The notes under the pieces: generated by a model | What the model saw: the letters and a program-made list of their open reading frames with translations, nothing else | Told to the model about the DNA's origin: nothing | Databases searched by the model: none | NCBI RefSeq assembly: GCF_003286415.2 | Contig: NZ_CP043450.1 | Coordinates: 1,550,001 to 1,614,000 of the forward strand | Source: Mucilaginibacter rubeus | Lineage (GTDB): Bacteria; Bacteroidota; Bacteroidia; Sphingobacteriales; Sphingobacteriaceae | DNA: 64,000 bases | Direction: 5' to 3' | In this document: positions 1 to 8,684 of the stretch, one piece after another | Position numbering within the stretch: position 1 is the first letter of the stretch | How the letters are laid out: each line of letters begins with the position of its first letter | Position numbers and translations under genes: made by a program

Positions 1-807
1 GGGGTAGATGATCCGATCCGTATCTCGGCAGGTAAGATCGCTATCTTCAGAAATACCTTTGAAAAAAATGGTGTTAGCGGTGGCGACTGTTTAAATGCTA
101 AAGGTGGTACTGTTGGTACCATGGCTTATAACATGTTTATAGGTACTGCAACCAACGGGCAAAAAGCTTCAAACAAAGGCCAGGCTACAGGTGCACCGCA
201 AACCAATATCGTAATGTACAATAATACATTCGTTAGCGGTGGTTATCGCCAGGTACAAAGCGGTCGTGGTGGTTGTATCAACTTTGAAGAAGGTGCAGCG
301 GGTATGTATTACAACAACGTAGCCATCAACTGCAGGTTTGGTTATCGTGTGGTAGGCAGCCCGGTTGCCGATGTTGCGCATCTTTCGTACGGAAATAACT
401 ATCAATGGGCCGATTCTTTAAGTGTAGCCAACCAATTTTATCCAACAGGTTATATCACGCAGCCGCAAAGCACAGATATTCCATCAATTACTACATCTGC
501 AAAATACCTGCCTTCAAATTATACTTTAGGTTCTATTTATGATGGCAGTGATGTGGTACAGAAAAATAACCCGATGTTCCTGAACTTCCCTCTTCCAACC
601 GTTGGTCACCCATTGTACCAATACAGTGCTATCGGGAATTTTAACTTCCATTTGCTGGCCAGTTCGCCGCTTATTGGTAAAGGCAATACAACAATTAAAC
701 CGTTGATTACCGTGCCGCTTGATAAGATCTATGGCTTATCAGACGCAACCTTACCTGGTACCGATCTTGGTGCATACCAGTTAAATGGCTCAGGAAATCA
801 ACACTAA
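1..807 (+). CDS. Parallel beta-helix repeat protein, C-terminal part (5' end outside window)
   Basis: The reading frame is open from base 1, so the true start lies upstream; 268 residues are visible. Short repeats of the type 'IAIFRNTFEKNG', 'GTMAYNMFIG', 'IVMYNNTFVSGG' and 'GMYYNNVAIN' look like coils of a right-handed parallel beta-helix, as in pectate-lyase-like and other surface polysaccharide-active proteins. The tail after about residue 180 is not repetitive and ends in a Gly-rich stretch (LGAYQLNGSGNQH). I cannot see catalytic residues or a signal peptide because the N-terminus is missing. A strong terminator follows directly. It is probably secreted (inference). Confidence 0.7.
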   Translation, partial: GVDDPIRISAGKIAIFRNTFEKNGVSGGDCLNAKGGTVGTMAYNMFIGTATNGQKASNKGQATGAPQTNIVMYNNTFVSGGYRQVQSGRGGCINFEEGAAGMYYNNVAINCRFGYRVVGSPVADVAHLSYGNNYQWADSLSVANQFYPTGYITQPQSTDIPSITTSAKYLPSNYTLGSIYDGSDVVQKNNPMFLNFPLPTVGHPLYQYSAIGNFNFHLLASSPLIGKGNTTIKPLITVPLDKIYGLSDATLPGTDLGAYQLNGSGNQH

Positions 808-828
808 TAACAATATTTATTCTTCAGG

Positions 829-862
829 AATAGCCGGAGATAATCCGGCTATTCTTTTTTTA
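829..862 (+). terminator. Rho-independent terminator after the beta-helix gene
   Basis: A perfect 10-bp stem (aatagccgga / tccggctatt) with a 5-nt loop is followed by a run of T. It lies 21 nt after the stop codon, and its T-run leads straight into the region before the next start codon. Confidence 0.85.
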
Positions 863-874
863 TACGCTCAAAAA

Positions 875-1429
875 ATGAAAAAACTTATTTGTGTACTTTG
901 TTTATCTATTATATCGCCCTTAACCATATTGTCGGTTAAAGCTCAGTCCACCGATTTAAAGATTGTATTTATCCGCCACGCCGAGAAACCTGTAAAAGGT
1001 GATAACCTGAATTGTCAGGGAATAAACAGGTCGTTAAAACTGCCTGCTGTAATAACATCCAAATTTGGTGTGCCTGATAAAATATTTGTGCCTGGTTTAG
1101 GGCTGGGAGAGGCTACCAAGCATTCCCGGATGTTTCAGACTATTGTTCCGCTTGCCGCTAAATATAACTTAACGGTAAACAGCTCACGTACCGAGAAGGA
1201 CTCATTAGGTTTGGCTGCTGATTTGAAAAGCCGTACAGGTGTAATACTGGTTGTGTGGGAGCACGGCGGTATAGCGCCAATTGTGCGTTCACTGGGAATA
1301 AAACAAGACAACTTAAAATGGCCGGACGATGATTATGACAGTATCTGGATTGTGACCTTTAAAAATGGGGTGGCGACACTTGCACGCGATAAAGAAAACA
1401 TAGATCCCGGAAAAGATTGTAATTTTTAG
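875..1429 (+). CDS. Secreted histidine phosphatase family protein
   Basis: 184 residues. Residues 1-23 form a signal peptide (hydrophobic core, cleavage near KAQ). The phosphatase signature RHAEKP is at residues 34-39, with His35 the expected phospho-acceptor; a second conserved histidine lies in WEHGG in the C-terminal third. The protein is shorter than full-size histidine acid phosphatases and resembles the small SixA/phosphoglycerate-mutase-like branch. The ATG at 875 is preferred over an in-frame ATG at 785, because the longer form would overlap the previous gene and its terminator and would bury the signal peptide. The substrate is unknown; it should act in the periplasm. Confidence 0.8.
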   Translation: MKKLICVLCLSIISPLTILSVKAQSTDLKIVFIRHAEKPVKGDNLNCQGINRSLKLPAVITSKFGVPDKIFVPGLGLGEATKHSRMFQTIVPLAAKYNLTVNSSRTEKDSLGLAADLKSRTGVILVVWEHGGIAPIVRSLGIKQDNLKWPDDDYDSIWIVTFKNGVATLARDKENIDPGKDCNF

Positions 1430-1437
1430 TTTGCACG

Positions 1438-1470
1438 TCGGCCCCTGCTGTAAAGCTGAGGCCGATTTTT
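1438..1470 (+). terminator. Rho-independent terminator after the histidine phosphatase gene
   Basis: A GC-rich stem (tcggcc / ggccga, extended by imperfect inner pairs) is followed by TTTTT, starting 9 nt after the stop codon. Confidence 0.7.
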
Positions 1471-1537
1471 GTTTATGCGGCTTTGCTCATAATTGCTACA
1501 GAATGTTCCTGTAATATTGGAGATACAAAGGCTTAGC

Positions 1538-2350
1538 ATGGAGTTTTACAAGTCGTTTTTCCTTACCCATCCATCATCGGTACAGATACTGATTTTTGGA
1601 GCGTTAATAACCTCTTTGTGGCTTGCTGAAGGTTTGATACTGGCAATACCTGTAGGCAAAAAATGGCGACACACTTTTACAAATATGTTGTTTATTGTAA
1701 CGGCACTGCCGGTTCAGCTTTTTATGACAATGTTTGTATTACTTGAAGCGGCCTGGATAAGCCAGAATCATTTAGGCTTGTTGCAACAACTTCCCCGGCA
1801 CCAAAGTATATTGATAAAATACGTTGTCGGGTTTATTATGCTTGATTTTTGTAAATACCTGTACCATGTGATCATGCATAAAGTTGGGGTGCTATGGAAA
1901 TTTCATCTTGTGCATCATACTGATCAAAAACTTGATGTATCAACAACGGTAAGGGAACACCCCGGTGAAACATTTGTAAGAATGTGCTTTTTAATGTTGT
2001 GGATAGCTATAACCGGTGCATCTTTTGAATTGCTTTTGTTAAGGCAAACCATTCAAACGGTTTCAAATATCACCTCACATACGCAGTTCCGGCTATCAGA
2101 TGGCGTTGATAAATGGGTGGGATTGATCTTTATCACACCTAATATACATCATGTTCACCATCACTATCAATTGCCTTATACCGATTGTAATTATGGTGAT
2201 GTACTGTCTATATGGGATAGGTTATTTGGAACTTACGGAAAGCTAAAGCCGGATGATACCGTGTTTGGGATAGATACACATCCCGATACGAATGTTTGTA
2301 AGAGTTTTATTAAGGTTTTACAGATTCCATTTGTTTCAAAACGTGTTTAA
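1538..2350 (+). CDS. Sterol desaturase / fatty acid hydroxylase family membrane protein
   Basis: 270 residues from the ATG at 1538; a TTG at 1493 would add 15 residues and is less likely. Several hydrophobic helices are present, with the three histidine clusters of the membrane di-iron family: HVIMH (HX3H), HLVHH (HX2HH) and HHVHHH (HX2HH). Such enzymes hydroxylate or desaturate lipid substrates at the membrane; the substrate cannot be told from sequence. It is a different protein from the second family member at 7699-8682. The downstream OMP gene starts 5 nt after the stop, suggesting co-transcription. Confidence 0.8.
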   Translation: MEFYKSFFLTHPSSVQILIFGALITSLWLAEGLILAIPVGKKWRHTFTNMLFIVTALPVQLFMTMFVLLEAAWISQNHLGLLQQLPRHQSILIKYVVGFIMLDFCKYLYHVIMHKVGVLWKFHLVHHTDQKLDVSTTVREHPGETFVRMCFLMLWIAITGASFELLLLRQTIQTVSNITSHTQFRLSDGVDKWVGLIFITPNIHHVHHHYQLPYTDCNYGDVLSIWDRLFGTYGKLKPDDTVFGIDTHPDTNVCKSFIKVLQIPFVSKRV

Positions 2351-2354
2351 CAGA

Positions 2355-2972
2355 ATGTGTATTTGTAAAACATACCTTTCGTTGTTGGCCGTGCTGTTGG
2401 TGATGACATTGCATGTTAATGCCCAAACCGAAAAATTTACATCGAGACTTTATTTTCCCGGAGGGGTAGGTGTAAATATACCTTCCGGAGATGAGCAGGT
2501 AAGCATGAAACGGGGAAGTGTTTTAAACACCGCCGTTGAGTACCGCCCTGCTTATATCAATGCTGTTTTTTTTCGATTTAACTACGACGCCCTAAATAAC
2601 AAATATAAAAGTAGAGCGGGCGAAGTCCCTACCAACGTAACCGAAGGTAAACTGTCTGCCGGTTTTTTACTTCTGGGTGTCGGTTACCGACGAAAATTAA
2701 ACAGGTTGGGAATATATACGCTCCTGCAAGCCGGATATAACAGTTCAGGGTACAATAACACCTCTGTTAATTCAAATGGTATAACAGTAGGCAGCGTAAG
2801 CACTAAACATCCCGCGGTAAAAATAGCAGCCGGACTGGAATATTATATTGTACCACATTTTGCCCTTGTACTGGAACCCGCCTATTATCATTTGTATAAG
2901 GCCAGATCGCAATATATTTTAAATCCGGATTATGTAAGTTACGGCATCGGGTTTACTACCACGTTGTTTTAA
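2355..2972 (+). CDS. Outer-membrane beta-barrel protein
   Basis: 205 residues. A signal peptide ends near HVNAQ (about residue 23). The rest alternates short amphipathic strands and turns and ends with an aromatic C-terminal residue (GFTTTLF), as expected for a small outer-membrane barrel of the OMP_b-brl type. It begins 5 nt after the hydroxylase gene. The specific role is not recognisable. Confidence 0.65.
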   Translation: MCICKTYLSLLAVLLVMTLHVNAQTEKFTSRLYFPGGVGVNIPSGDEQVSMKRGSVLNTAVEYRPAYINAVFFRFNYDALNNKYKSRAGEVPTNVTEGKLSAGFLLLGVGYRRKLNRLGIYTLLQAGYNSSGYNNTSVNSNGITVGSVSTKHPAVKIAAGLEYYIVPHFALVLEPAYYHLYKARSQYILNPDYVSYGIGFTTTLF

Positions 2973-2992
2973 ACAACTATGTACGGCATTAC

Positions 2993-5620
2993 TTAAAAAT
3001 CCGGGGCGAAACTAAATTTAACACCATATTCTGCGGCACCCGGGTGATCAAGATAGTTAAACCTCTTGATCCCATCTATCCGCAAAAACTTAAAGATATT
3101 ACCTATACCTACTCCGGCTTCTATATAAGGTTTAGTGCCTAAAGCATAAGTACCATTTGCTCCGTTGCCACCTACCGGGAAACGGAATAAGTTTGGTGAA
3201 TAAAGCGGGTTGTTTTCGTTACGCAAGCCACCAAATAATACCTTAGCCGACAGGAATTCTCGCCATTTCAGGTGTTTTATCAATGGGATTTTGTTCAGTA
3301 AAAAACCGCTGAAACTATGGGTTAAGTTGATGCCGGCGTAATGATCGCTTATAAACTCCAGGTAGGTTTGTTGGTTATAGGCATCCTCGTCATAAGCAAG
3401 TGACTGGTTAGCCGGGGCGATGTTCAGTAGCGGGAAAGGTACTTTACCTACTAAATAATTTCCGAGTACAGTAATATCAGTATAACCAAGCTGAGATAAG
3501 TAGAAGCGTCTGAAAATGCTTGCTTTAACGCTGGTGAAATCATACGCGCCGTTGAACAGGCCTTTAAAGCCATGATTGATCTGTAAATTCAGGATGGGGT
3601 ATTTACTGTAGACGGTGCGGCGGTATACCGTTCCCTGTAAGATCTGCTCATGCGGGGCATACCTGAACGCGAGGTTCAGCTCGCTGGTAGTCAGGTCGTG
3701 CACTAAAGTGTTAGCATCATTATTGTATTCGAATAGCAGGGAAGCGGCAGGGCGCTGGTTCCAGTTTCTGAATGCGAGATCGAACGAAAAATGGTTTTCA
3801 AAATCCTTTACATATTCAATTTTAGCGATCTTGCTGTAAAGCCAGTATATTGTTTTTCCTGTCGAAAACGATGCAAGCGCGGCCTGTTGGTTGATGGTTG
3901 AAAGGTCTCTTCCCGGCACATCAACATCGTTCAAATAGCTTGCCTTAAGGTAATCGTTAGGGTAGCGGTAAAACGGCGTTTTATTGAATGAATAAAATGT
4001 AGCAATATTGTATTTAAATGCCTTATCACGTGATCCGTAAGCACCAAAGCCTTCAAAATATATCGATTTGCTTAATTCGGGGTTGGTGCGCCCACCAAGC
4101 TGAAACCTGGATCCTTCCTGGCTGTCACGTGAGTAAATTGTTCCAATAGGGCCAATCAACACTGGTCCGGCCTTAGCATAGCCGCCTGTAAAAGTAGCTG
4201 CAAACCAGGTAGCCCTTTTAAACTGCGGCATTTTCTCCAATTTGGAGATACGCGGATACATCTTTGACTGATGATCGGACAGTGTATCCGGTCGGTTATG
4301 AGTCCAGTATGAGGTGTCGGGTTTGTCTGCGTCAGGCGCTATCTGCAATTCTTTGCCTTCATAAAATGTGGCAGGAAGTGGTTTGTCTGTAACGTAATTG
4401 GAAAAAACTACCGTTCGCTCGCCCATAAACCCAAGCCCTTTGTTTTTTAAGATACCGAAGTCGGCCTTGACATCACTTTTGCTTAAAAAATACCGGCCAT
4501 TAGGGTTCTGCTCAAAATCAAGCGTGATCTTGAGCGTTCGCATGAAATTGATGTTGATTTGTTTGTTTACATCAAGCTCGCAGCCGCGTACCGCATAATT
4601 GCCCGTCATACTTACAAGCAGTTTACCTTCAAAAAGCAAGTCGCCTTTGGTACGTGGTGTAAAGCTTAGTTCAATCAGTTTTTCTTTGCCTGTTTGTATG
4701 GTATCGGTAATAAAGAACTTATAATAATTGGGCGAATGATCGGCAATCGGGCTCAGGAACTGGTTGGTGATGATAAAAACATTGTTATCATAAATATCAA
4801 TGTTATTGCCGTAAAGGCGGTTCATATAAATATCCAAGCCTGCTGTATCAATGAATTTAAGAATGTTGGCTTCCTTTTGCGCTTTGAGCACACTGATGGA
4901 TTTAGCGGGATCCTTACGATAGTAATTTTGGTATTGCTTTTCGCTGAGGTAGGCGGGGAGTAATACCTGGGTTTGCCCGTTATTTTTTATTGTATCAAGC
5001 ATAAACTGATACATTTTAAAATAACGGCTGTTCATCAATTTGGAAGGAACGTCGATAAATGACAGATTGATGCGCTCATACTGGTCATATTGCAGATAAT
5101 CGGCACTTTCCATGCGGTTTTGCTTTTTATGGTCAATAACCTGCTGGATAAGCTCAACCGCGGGGTTCCCTTTGTTGCGATAACGCTGTTTTTTGCCCGA
5201 AACTACGGTTACTTCTTTTAACTGGGTTTGGCTGCCGTGCAACCTGATATGAAGCACGTTAACCTGCCCTGCTTTAATTACTTTGGTAATGGTTTGATAA
5301 CCGATATAGGAAAAACTAACATGTGTGAAAGCTCCGGGAGCGTTTACCTCAAATTTTCCGTCAGGGTCTGCAATGGTGCCGTATTTGCCGCCTACAAGCT
5401 TAACGTTAATTCCCGGAAGTGGTTGTCCCGAGGCATCATCTACTACCTGACCTTTAACACTTGTAACTACCTGAGATGATGATTTCTTAAGACTGTCTGC
5501 CTGTTGCGCCCTGCCATATAACGGACACAATATAACTACAAGCAATAACCATGAAGTATAAGGGAATAGACATCTTGTTGAACCTGACACTCGGGAAGAA
5601 ATATCAAAAGAAGATAACAA
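2993..5620 (-). CDS. DUF5686 / carboxypeptidase-regulatory-like domain outer-membrane protein
   Basis: 875 residues. A hydrophobic signal segment (WLLLVVILCPLYGRAQ) lies near residues 24-39. Residues about 52-140 form a CarboxypepD_reg-like beta-sandwich (VKGQVVDDASGQPLPGINV...), and the rest matches the DUF5686 type of long beta-rich protein ending in barrel-like strands. No in-frame ATG exists near the N-terminus: the frame offers TTG at 5620 or GTG at 5590, and an upstream TGA closes it, so the gene uses a non-ATG start. This family is widespread in Bacteroidota and lacks a defined function; the sandwich plus barrel layout resembles TonB-receptor architecture without a plug domain. Confidence 0.8.
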   Translation of the reverse strand: MLSSFDISSRVSGSTRCLFPYTSWLLLVVILCPLYGRAQQADSLKKSSSQVVTSVKGQVVDDASGQPLPGINVKLVGGKYGTIADPDGKFEVNAPGAFTHVSFSYIGYQTITKVIKAGQVNVLHIRLHGSQTQLKEVTVVSGKKQRYRNKGNPAVELIQQVIDHKKQNRMESADYLQYDQYERINLSFIDVPSKLMNSRYFKMYQFMLDTIKNNGQTQVLLPAYLSEKQYQNYYRKDPAKSISVLKAQKEANILKFIDTAGLDIYMNRLYGNNIDIYDNNVFIITNQFLSPIADHSPNYYKFFITDTIQTGKEKLIELSFTPRTKGDLLFEGKLLVSMTGNYAVRGCELDVNKQININFMRTLKITLDFEQNPNGRYFLSKSDVKADFGILKNKGLGFMGERTVVFSNYVTDKPLPATFYEGKELQIAPDADKPDTSYWTHNRPDTLSDHQSKMYPRISKLEKMPQFKRATWFAATFTGGYAKAGPVLIGPIGTIYSRDSQEGSRFQLGGRTNPELSKSIYFEGFGAYGSRDKAFKYNIATFYSFNKTPFYRYPNDYLKASYLNDVDVPGRDLSTINQQAALASFSTGKTIYWLYSKIAKIEYVKDFENHFSFDLAFRNWNQRPAASLLFEYNNDANTLVHDLTTSELNLAFRYAPHEQILQGTVYRRTVYSKYPILNLQINHGFKGLFNGAYDFTSVKASIFRRFYLSQLGYTDITVLGNYLVGKVPFPLLNIAPANQSLAYDEDAYNQQTYLEFISDHYAGINLTHSFSGFLLNKIPLIKHLKWREFLSAKVLFGGLRNENNPLYSPNLFRFPVGGNGANGTYALGTKPYIEAGVGIGNIFKFLRIDGIKRFNYLDHPGAAEYGVKFSFAPDF

Positions 5621-5659
5621 ATTGTGGTAGATTAAAAATACTAAAAGGGTTCAGTTTTA

Positions 5660-5692
5660 AGCGTATTCCGGGGTGTGAGCCAGGAATACGCT
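5660..5692. other. Intergenic hairpin (possible weak terminator)
   Basis: Perfect 10-bp inverted repeat agcgtattcc / ggaatacgct with a 13-nt loop, between the PepSY-like gene and the DUF5686 gene (both minus strand). The T-run on the minus side is poor, so a terminator role is uncertain. Confidence 0.4.
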
Positions 5693-5779
5693 TTCAATTT
5701 TCCTAAACGTACAAATTATATTTGAATTGTTGCAGAAGATGATATTATTTTAAGATTAACAGGATTGTGACTTCCTTAT

Positions 5780-6208
5780 TCAATCTACCTTCAAAAACTT
5801 GCCGTTTTCGTCAAATAACAGGTCTTTTCCTTTTATTTCTGCCTCAAACATCTTTTTGCCTGCCGCATTGGTTACGCGTCCTGCTTCCTTAATTTTTGTG
5901 CCTTTATAATTGGTTTTAACGTATTCAAAAACAGTAGGAGGAAGCTGGCTAACCGGTATGGCATCCACCTCTTCTACAAACTCGCCCGATGGTGTAAAGG
6001 TCACTGAAGTATCCTCGCCTGATTTGCCGCCCCAATTGGCTTCAAAGTTTCCTTTCTCTTTTTCCCAGGTTACTTTTGTTGCGTTAGGGTATTTTTTGAC
6101 AAGGCTTTGCTTTACAGCCGCAGGTACTTCTAAACTGCTGGCTGCTTTTACCATAGCACCGGTACCAAGCAGGGCAGCGGTGATGGTCAATAAAATGGTC
6201 TTTTTCAT
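5780..6208 (-). CDS. PepSY-like secreted protein
   Basis: 142 residues from MKKTIL; an upstream in-frame ATG at 6247 would add 13 residues before the signal peptide and is rejected. The signal peptide ends near VKAAS. The mature part shows the repeated pattern '...VPAAVKQSLVKKYPNATKVTWEKE...' and '...FEAEIKGKDLLFDENGKFLKVD', typical of PepSY-like (DUF2874) periplasmic proteins with two half-domains. Members may inhibit peptidases or sense the envelope, but no function is established for this one. It stands alone, with divergent promoters towards 6390. Confidence 0.75.
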   Translation of the reverse strand: MKKTILLTITAALLGTGAMVKAASSLEVPAAVKQSLVKKYPNATKVTWEKEKGNFEANWGGKSGEDTSVTFTPSGEFVEEVDAIPVSQLPPTVFEYVKTNYKGTKIKEAGRVTNAAGKKMFEAEIKGKDLLFDENGKFLKVD

Positions 6209-6336
6209 AAGTGCTTTTATTTTATTTACACTAATGTAAGGCTGCAATCTGGAGGAATATGGGACATGTAAGCCGGTTTGATTTTAATTGAAATAAACTT
6301 GAACGGGTTTGAACCGGGGTTTGCATTTACCATCGC

Positions 6337-6344
6337 TAATTTTG
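6337..6344 (+). promoter_or_regulatory. Candidate -7 box for the PD40 gene
   Basis: TAATTTTG matches the Bacteroidota -7 consensus TAnnTTTG, 45 nt before the start codon at 6390. No well-spaced -33 TTTG is visible (candidates give 13- or 25-nt spacers). Confidence 0.35.
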
Positions 6345-6389
6345 TTTTGCAGATAATAAATCCAATAGAATAAGCTTAACCATTTAACC

Positions 6390-7307
6390 ATGAGAATTTT
6401 AATTTTCCTGCTTGTATCGTGCTGCTTTTATAGTAGTGTAACCGCTCAAAGCAATTTTTTTAATAGCAAGAATGCTTACCTGGGCCAACAGCGCCCTAAT
6501 GATACGCCGCGGATTTTTGCGCAGCAGATGTTAGTGCCCGATAGCGGTATAGCTATGGGCAGGTCGGCTTTCTCGGCCGATGGCAAGGAGTTTTATTATG
6601 GAAACTCCATGCACTGGTTTAACTCAAAAGGTAACAAGATCTGTTATTTTAAGTATGACGGAAAAAAATGGCAAGGTCCCCTTGTACTTAATTATGACTA
6701 CAGTACGCCAGCTTTTTCTGTTGATGGCAAAAGCATGTACTTTGCTGGTAAGGGTGATGGAAGACACTCCGTTGTCTGGGTATCACACCGTGACAAAAAC
6801 TATTGGACAAGCCCTGTAGTGTTTTTGAGAAAAGATTATGGTTTATATAATTTTATGCCAACCAACAGCGGAACTTTTTATGTTGGCAGCAATGCTAACG
6901 CCGGCAGTGTAAGAGATTATAGTACTTACGATTTTTGTACGCTTACCATCTCAAAGACCGATACGGTTATTAAAAGCCTCGGCCCGGTAATCAATACACC
7001 TGCCTTCGATGGCGAATTTTATGTGGCGCCGGATGAATCATACATGATCATCAGCTATAAAGAGAAACCCGATTACGAGTGTGAGCTCGGGATCACTTTC
7101 CGCAAACCTGATCATAGCTGGACAACGCCACTAAACCTTGGCCCGCTAATTAATGATGGCGATGCACACCGCTGGGGTGAATATGTTACCCCGGATGGCA
7201 AATACCTGATTTATACCAAAGGCACCGGCGAAAAGGACTGTCACCTTTACTGGGTGAAGTTTGATATGCTGAAAGCTAAATTAAAAAAGGAAGCGCTGGG
7301 TAAATAA
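6390..7307 (+). CDS. Secreted PD40 (WD40-like) beta-propeller protein
   Basis: 305 residues with a signal peptide ending near SVTAQ (residue 20). At least four PD40-type motifs are visible: FSADGKEFYYG, FSVDGKSMYFAG, VAPDESYMIIS and VTPDGKYLIYTK. These form blades of a TolB-like propeller. No enzymatic domain is attached. Such proteins are usually periplasmic or surface-bound and their ligands are mostly unknown. It ends 6 nt before the convergent end of the SMR gene. Confidence 0.75.
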   Translation: MRILIFLLVSCCFYSSVTAQSNFFNSKNAYLGQQRPNDTPRIFAQQMLVPDSGIAMGRSAFSADGKEFYYGNSMHWFNSKGNKICYFKYDGKKWQGPLVLNYDYSTPAFSVDGKSMYFAGKGDGRHSVVWVSHRDKNYWTSPVVFLRKDYGLYNFMPTNSGTFYVGSNANAGSVRDYSTYDFCTLTISKTDTVIKSLGPVINTPAFDGEFYVAPDESYMIISYKEKPDYECELGITFRKPDHSWTTPLNLGPLINDGDAHRWGEYVTPDGKYLIYTKGTGEKDCHLYWVKFDMLKAKLKKEALGK

Positions 7308-7313
7308 CCAGGC

Positions 7314-7691
7314 TTACTTTATTTCCGGACCATAAAATTTCAAACCTAAAACGCCTGTCATGATCAGCAGCATGAAAAATATTTCCATGTAGGAGAGGCG
7401 CTGGTTTAAAAGCGAAACCTCTACTAATTTGATCAGGATGAGGGTTACAGCTGTCCATACGGCGTACGCTACTGCGGTCGGCACCAGTTTTATAGCCAGC
7501 GAAAAGAAATAGATGTTACCGATACCGAAAACGATATAACCTACAAATGGCAACCAAACGGGTAAACCATGTTGCAAACTTAAAACAGAATTAAGACGGA
7601 GTGCTTTCAAATCGCTGAATTTCATGAATTTTAGCGAGAATGTCCAGGCCGCTTCAAACGCGGCGGCAATTAAGATATATAGCCAGGCCAA
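7314..7691 (-). CDS. SMR-family (EmrE/SugE-like) small membrane transporter
   Basis: 125 residues with four predicted membrane helices. The conserved helix-1 glutamate is present (IAAAFEAAWTFSLKF, Glu13), as is the family pattern VAYAVWTAVTLI in helix 3. Classical members export quaternary ammonium compounds or guanidinium as antiparallel dimers; related SMR-fold proteins flip lipid-linked sugars. The start codon is TTG at 7691, 7 nt after the previous stop, and it is the last gene of the operon. In this context a role in moving a polar or lipid-linked product is possible but unproven. At 125 residues it is slightly longer than EmrE. Confidence 0.75.
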   Translation of the reverse strand: MAWLYILIAAAFEAAWTFSLKFMKFSDLKALRLNSVLSLQHGLPVWLPFVGYIVFGIGNIYFFSLAIKLVPTAVAYAVWTAVTLILIKLVEVSLLNQRLSYMEIFFMLLIMTGVLGLKFYGPEIK

Positions 7692-7698
7692 TATGTTA

Positions 7699-8682
7699 TT
7701 AGTTTTGTTGTAGTATGTTTTCTTGTTCGGTTACTAAGGTAACGGGTTGCGGTTCAATATCCAATTTAGGCGACTCGTTTATTTTAGCCGGGATAAGCGT
7801 TTTTAACCTCTCCGGGGCAATTGTTACCAGCCAATTCATAAACCGGGGCCTAAGCTGATAATACCAGTTGAACCAACGGTATTTGAGCAGGTTTTTTTCG
7901 TCAAAGCGTTTTACGCTGAAGGCATGCTGTAAAAAGTAATCTTTGGGGTAATCGTAATAAAGTCCCCAGTTTTCGGGTTTATCACCGGGCTCATGACCTG
8001 GGTCATAAACGGTACCAAACAGGTAATCCCAAAATGAAAACTTGGTAGAGAAGTTGGCATGAAAAACTTCCTGGTAATTGGCGTGATGCCATAAATGCAA
8101 TTGGGGCGAGTTAATGATATACTTAAGCTTGCCCATGTTTACCTTGATATTGCCGTGTATAAACATACCAAACATGGCATCTAACATAGCTTTTATCGGT
8201 ATAACTATCGGGTTTGCACCTAACAAAATGATAGGCGCAAACTCAATAGTTTGATTGATGACGATCTCCATAATATGCGAACGCGAGCCGGCCAGAAAGT
8301 CAACCTCCTTGCCGGAATGGTGCGCCTCATGAATACGCCAGAAAAATTTATTTGAATGCTGAAAGCGGTGAAACAAATAAATATAAAGGTCATGCGTAAA
8401 CAAGAAAAACAAAACTTGCAATGCTACAGGCCAATTACTTATTAAATGCAGATGCGACAGATCAAAATGTGCCTCTAAGGGCTTAATGATATAATCGAAA
8501 ATAAGGATCTTTAAAAAGTAGCTTTGTATCAGTGTATACCACACTAAATCAATCCAAAACCCTTCCCTGAAAAATTTTAAACCTTTTCTGTAAGGCGAAA
8601 TCCGTTCCCAGGCAATGATGAATCCTATCCAGCAAAAAAGGATAATGGATGTAATTATGGTAGTTAGTTTTTCCGGAGACAT
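7699..8682 (-). CDS. Sterol desaturase family protein, eighth gene of the sugar operon
   Basis: 327 residues with 4-5 hydrophobic helices. The di-iron histidine boxes are all present: HRFQH (HX3H), HEAHH (HX2HH) and HLWHH (HX2HH), with additional family histidines in GSRSH and EVFH. The extended C-terminus (about 90 residues after the last box) is soluble and carries the FWDYLFGT pattern typical of the family. It starts 2 nt after the KdsC-NeuB stop. Family members hydroxylate fatty acids, sterols or alkylglycerols. Its place in a sugar-nucleotide operon suggests that a lipid or lipid-linked sugar is modified (inference). Confidence 0.8.
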   Translation of the reverse strand: MSPEKLTTIITSIILFCWIGFIIAWERISPYRKGLKFFREGFWIDLVWYTLIQSYFLKILIFDYIIKPLEAHFDLSHLHLISNWPVALQVLFFLFTHDLYIYLFHRFQHSNKFFWRIHEAHHSGKEVDFLAGSRSHIMEIVINQTIEFAPIILLGANPIVIPIKAMLDAMFGMFIHGNIKVNMGKLKYIINSPQLHLWHHANYQEVFHANFSTKFSFWDYLFGTVYDPGHEPGDKPENWGLYYDYPKDYFLQHAFSVKRFDEKNLLKYRWFNWYYQLRPRFMNWLVTIAPERLKTLIPAKINESPKLDIEPQPVTLVTEQENILQQN

Positions 8683-8684
8683 TA

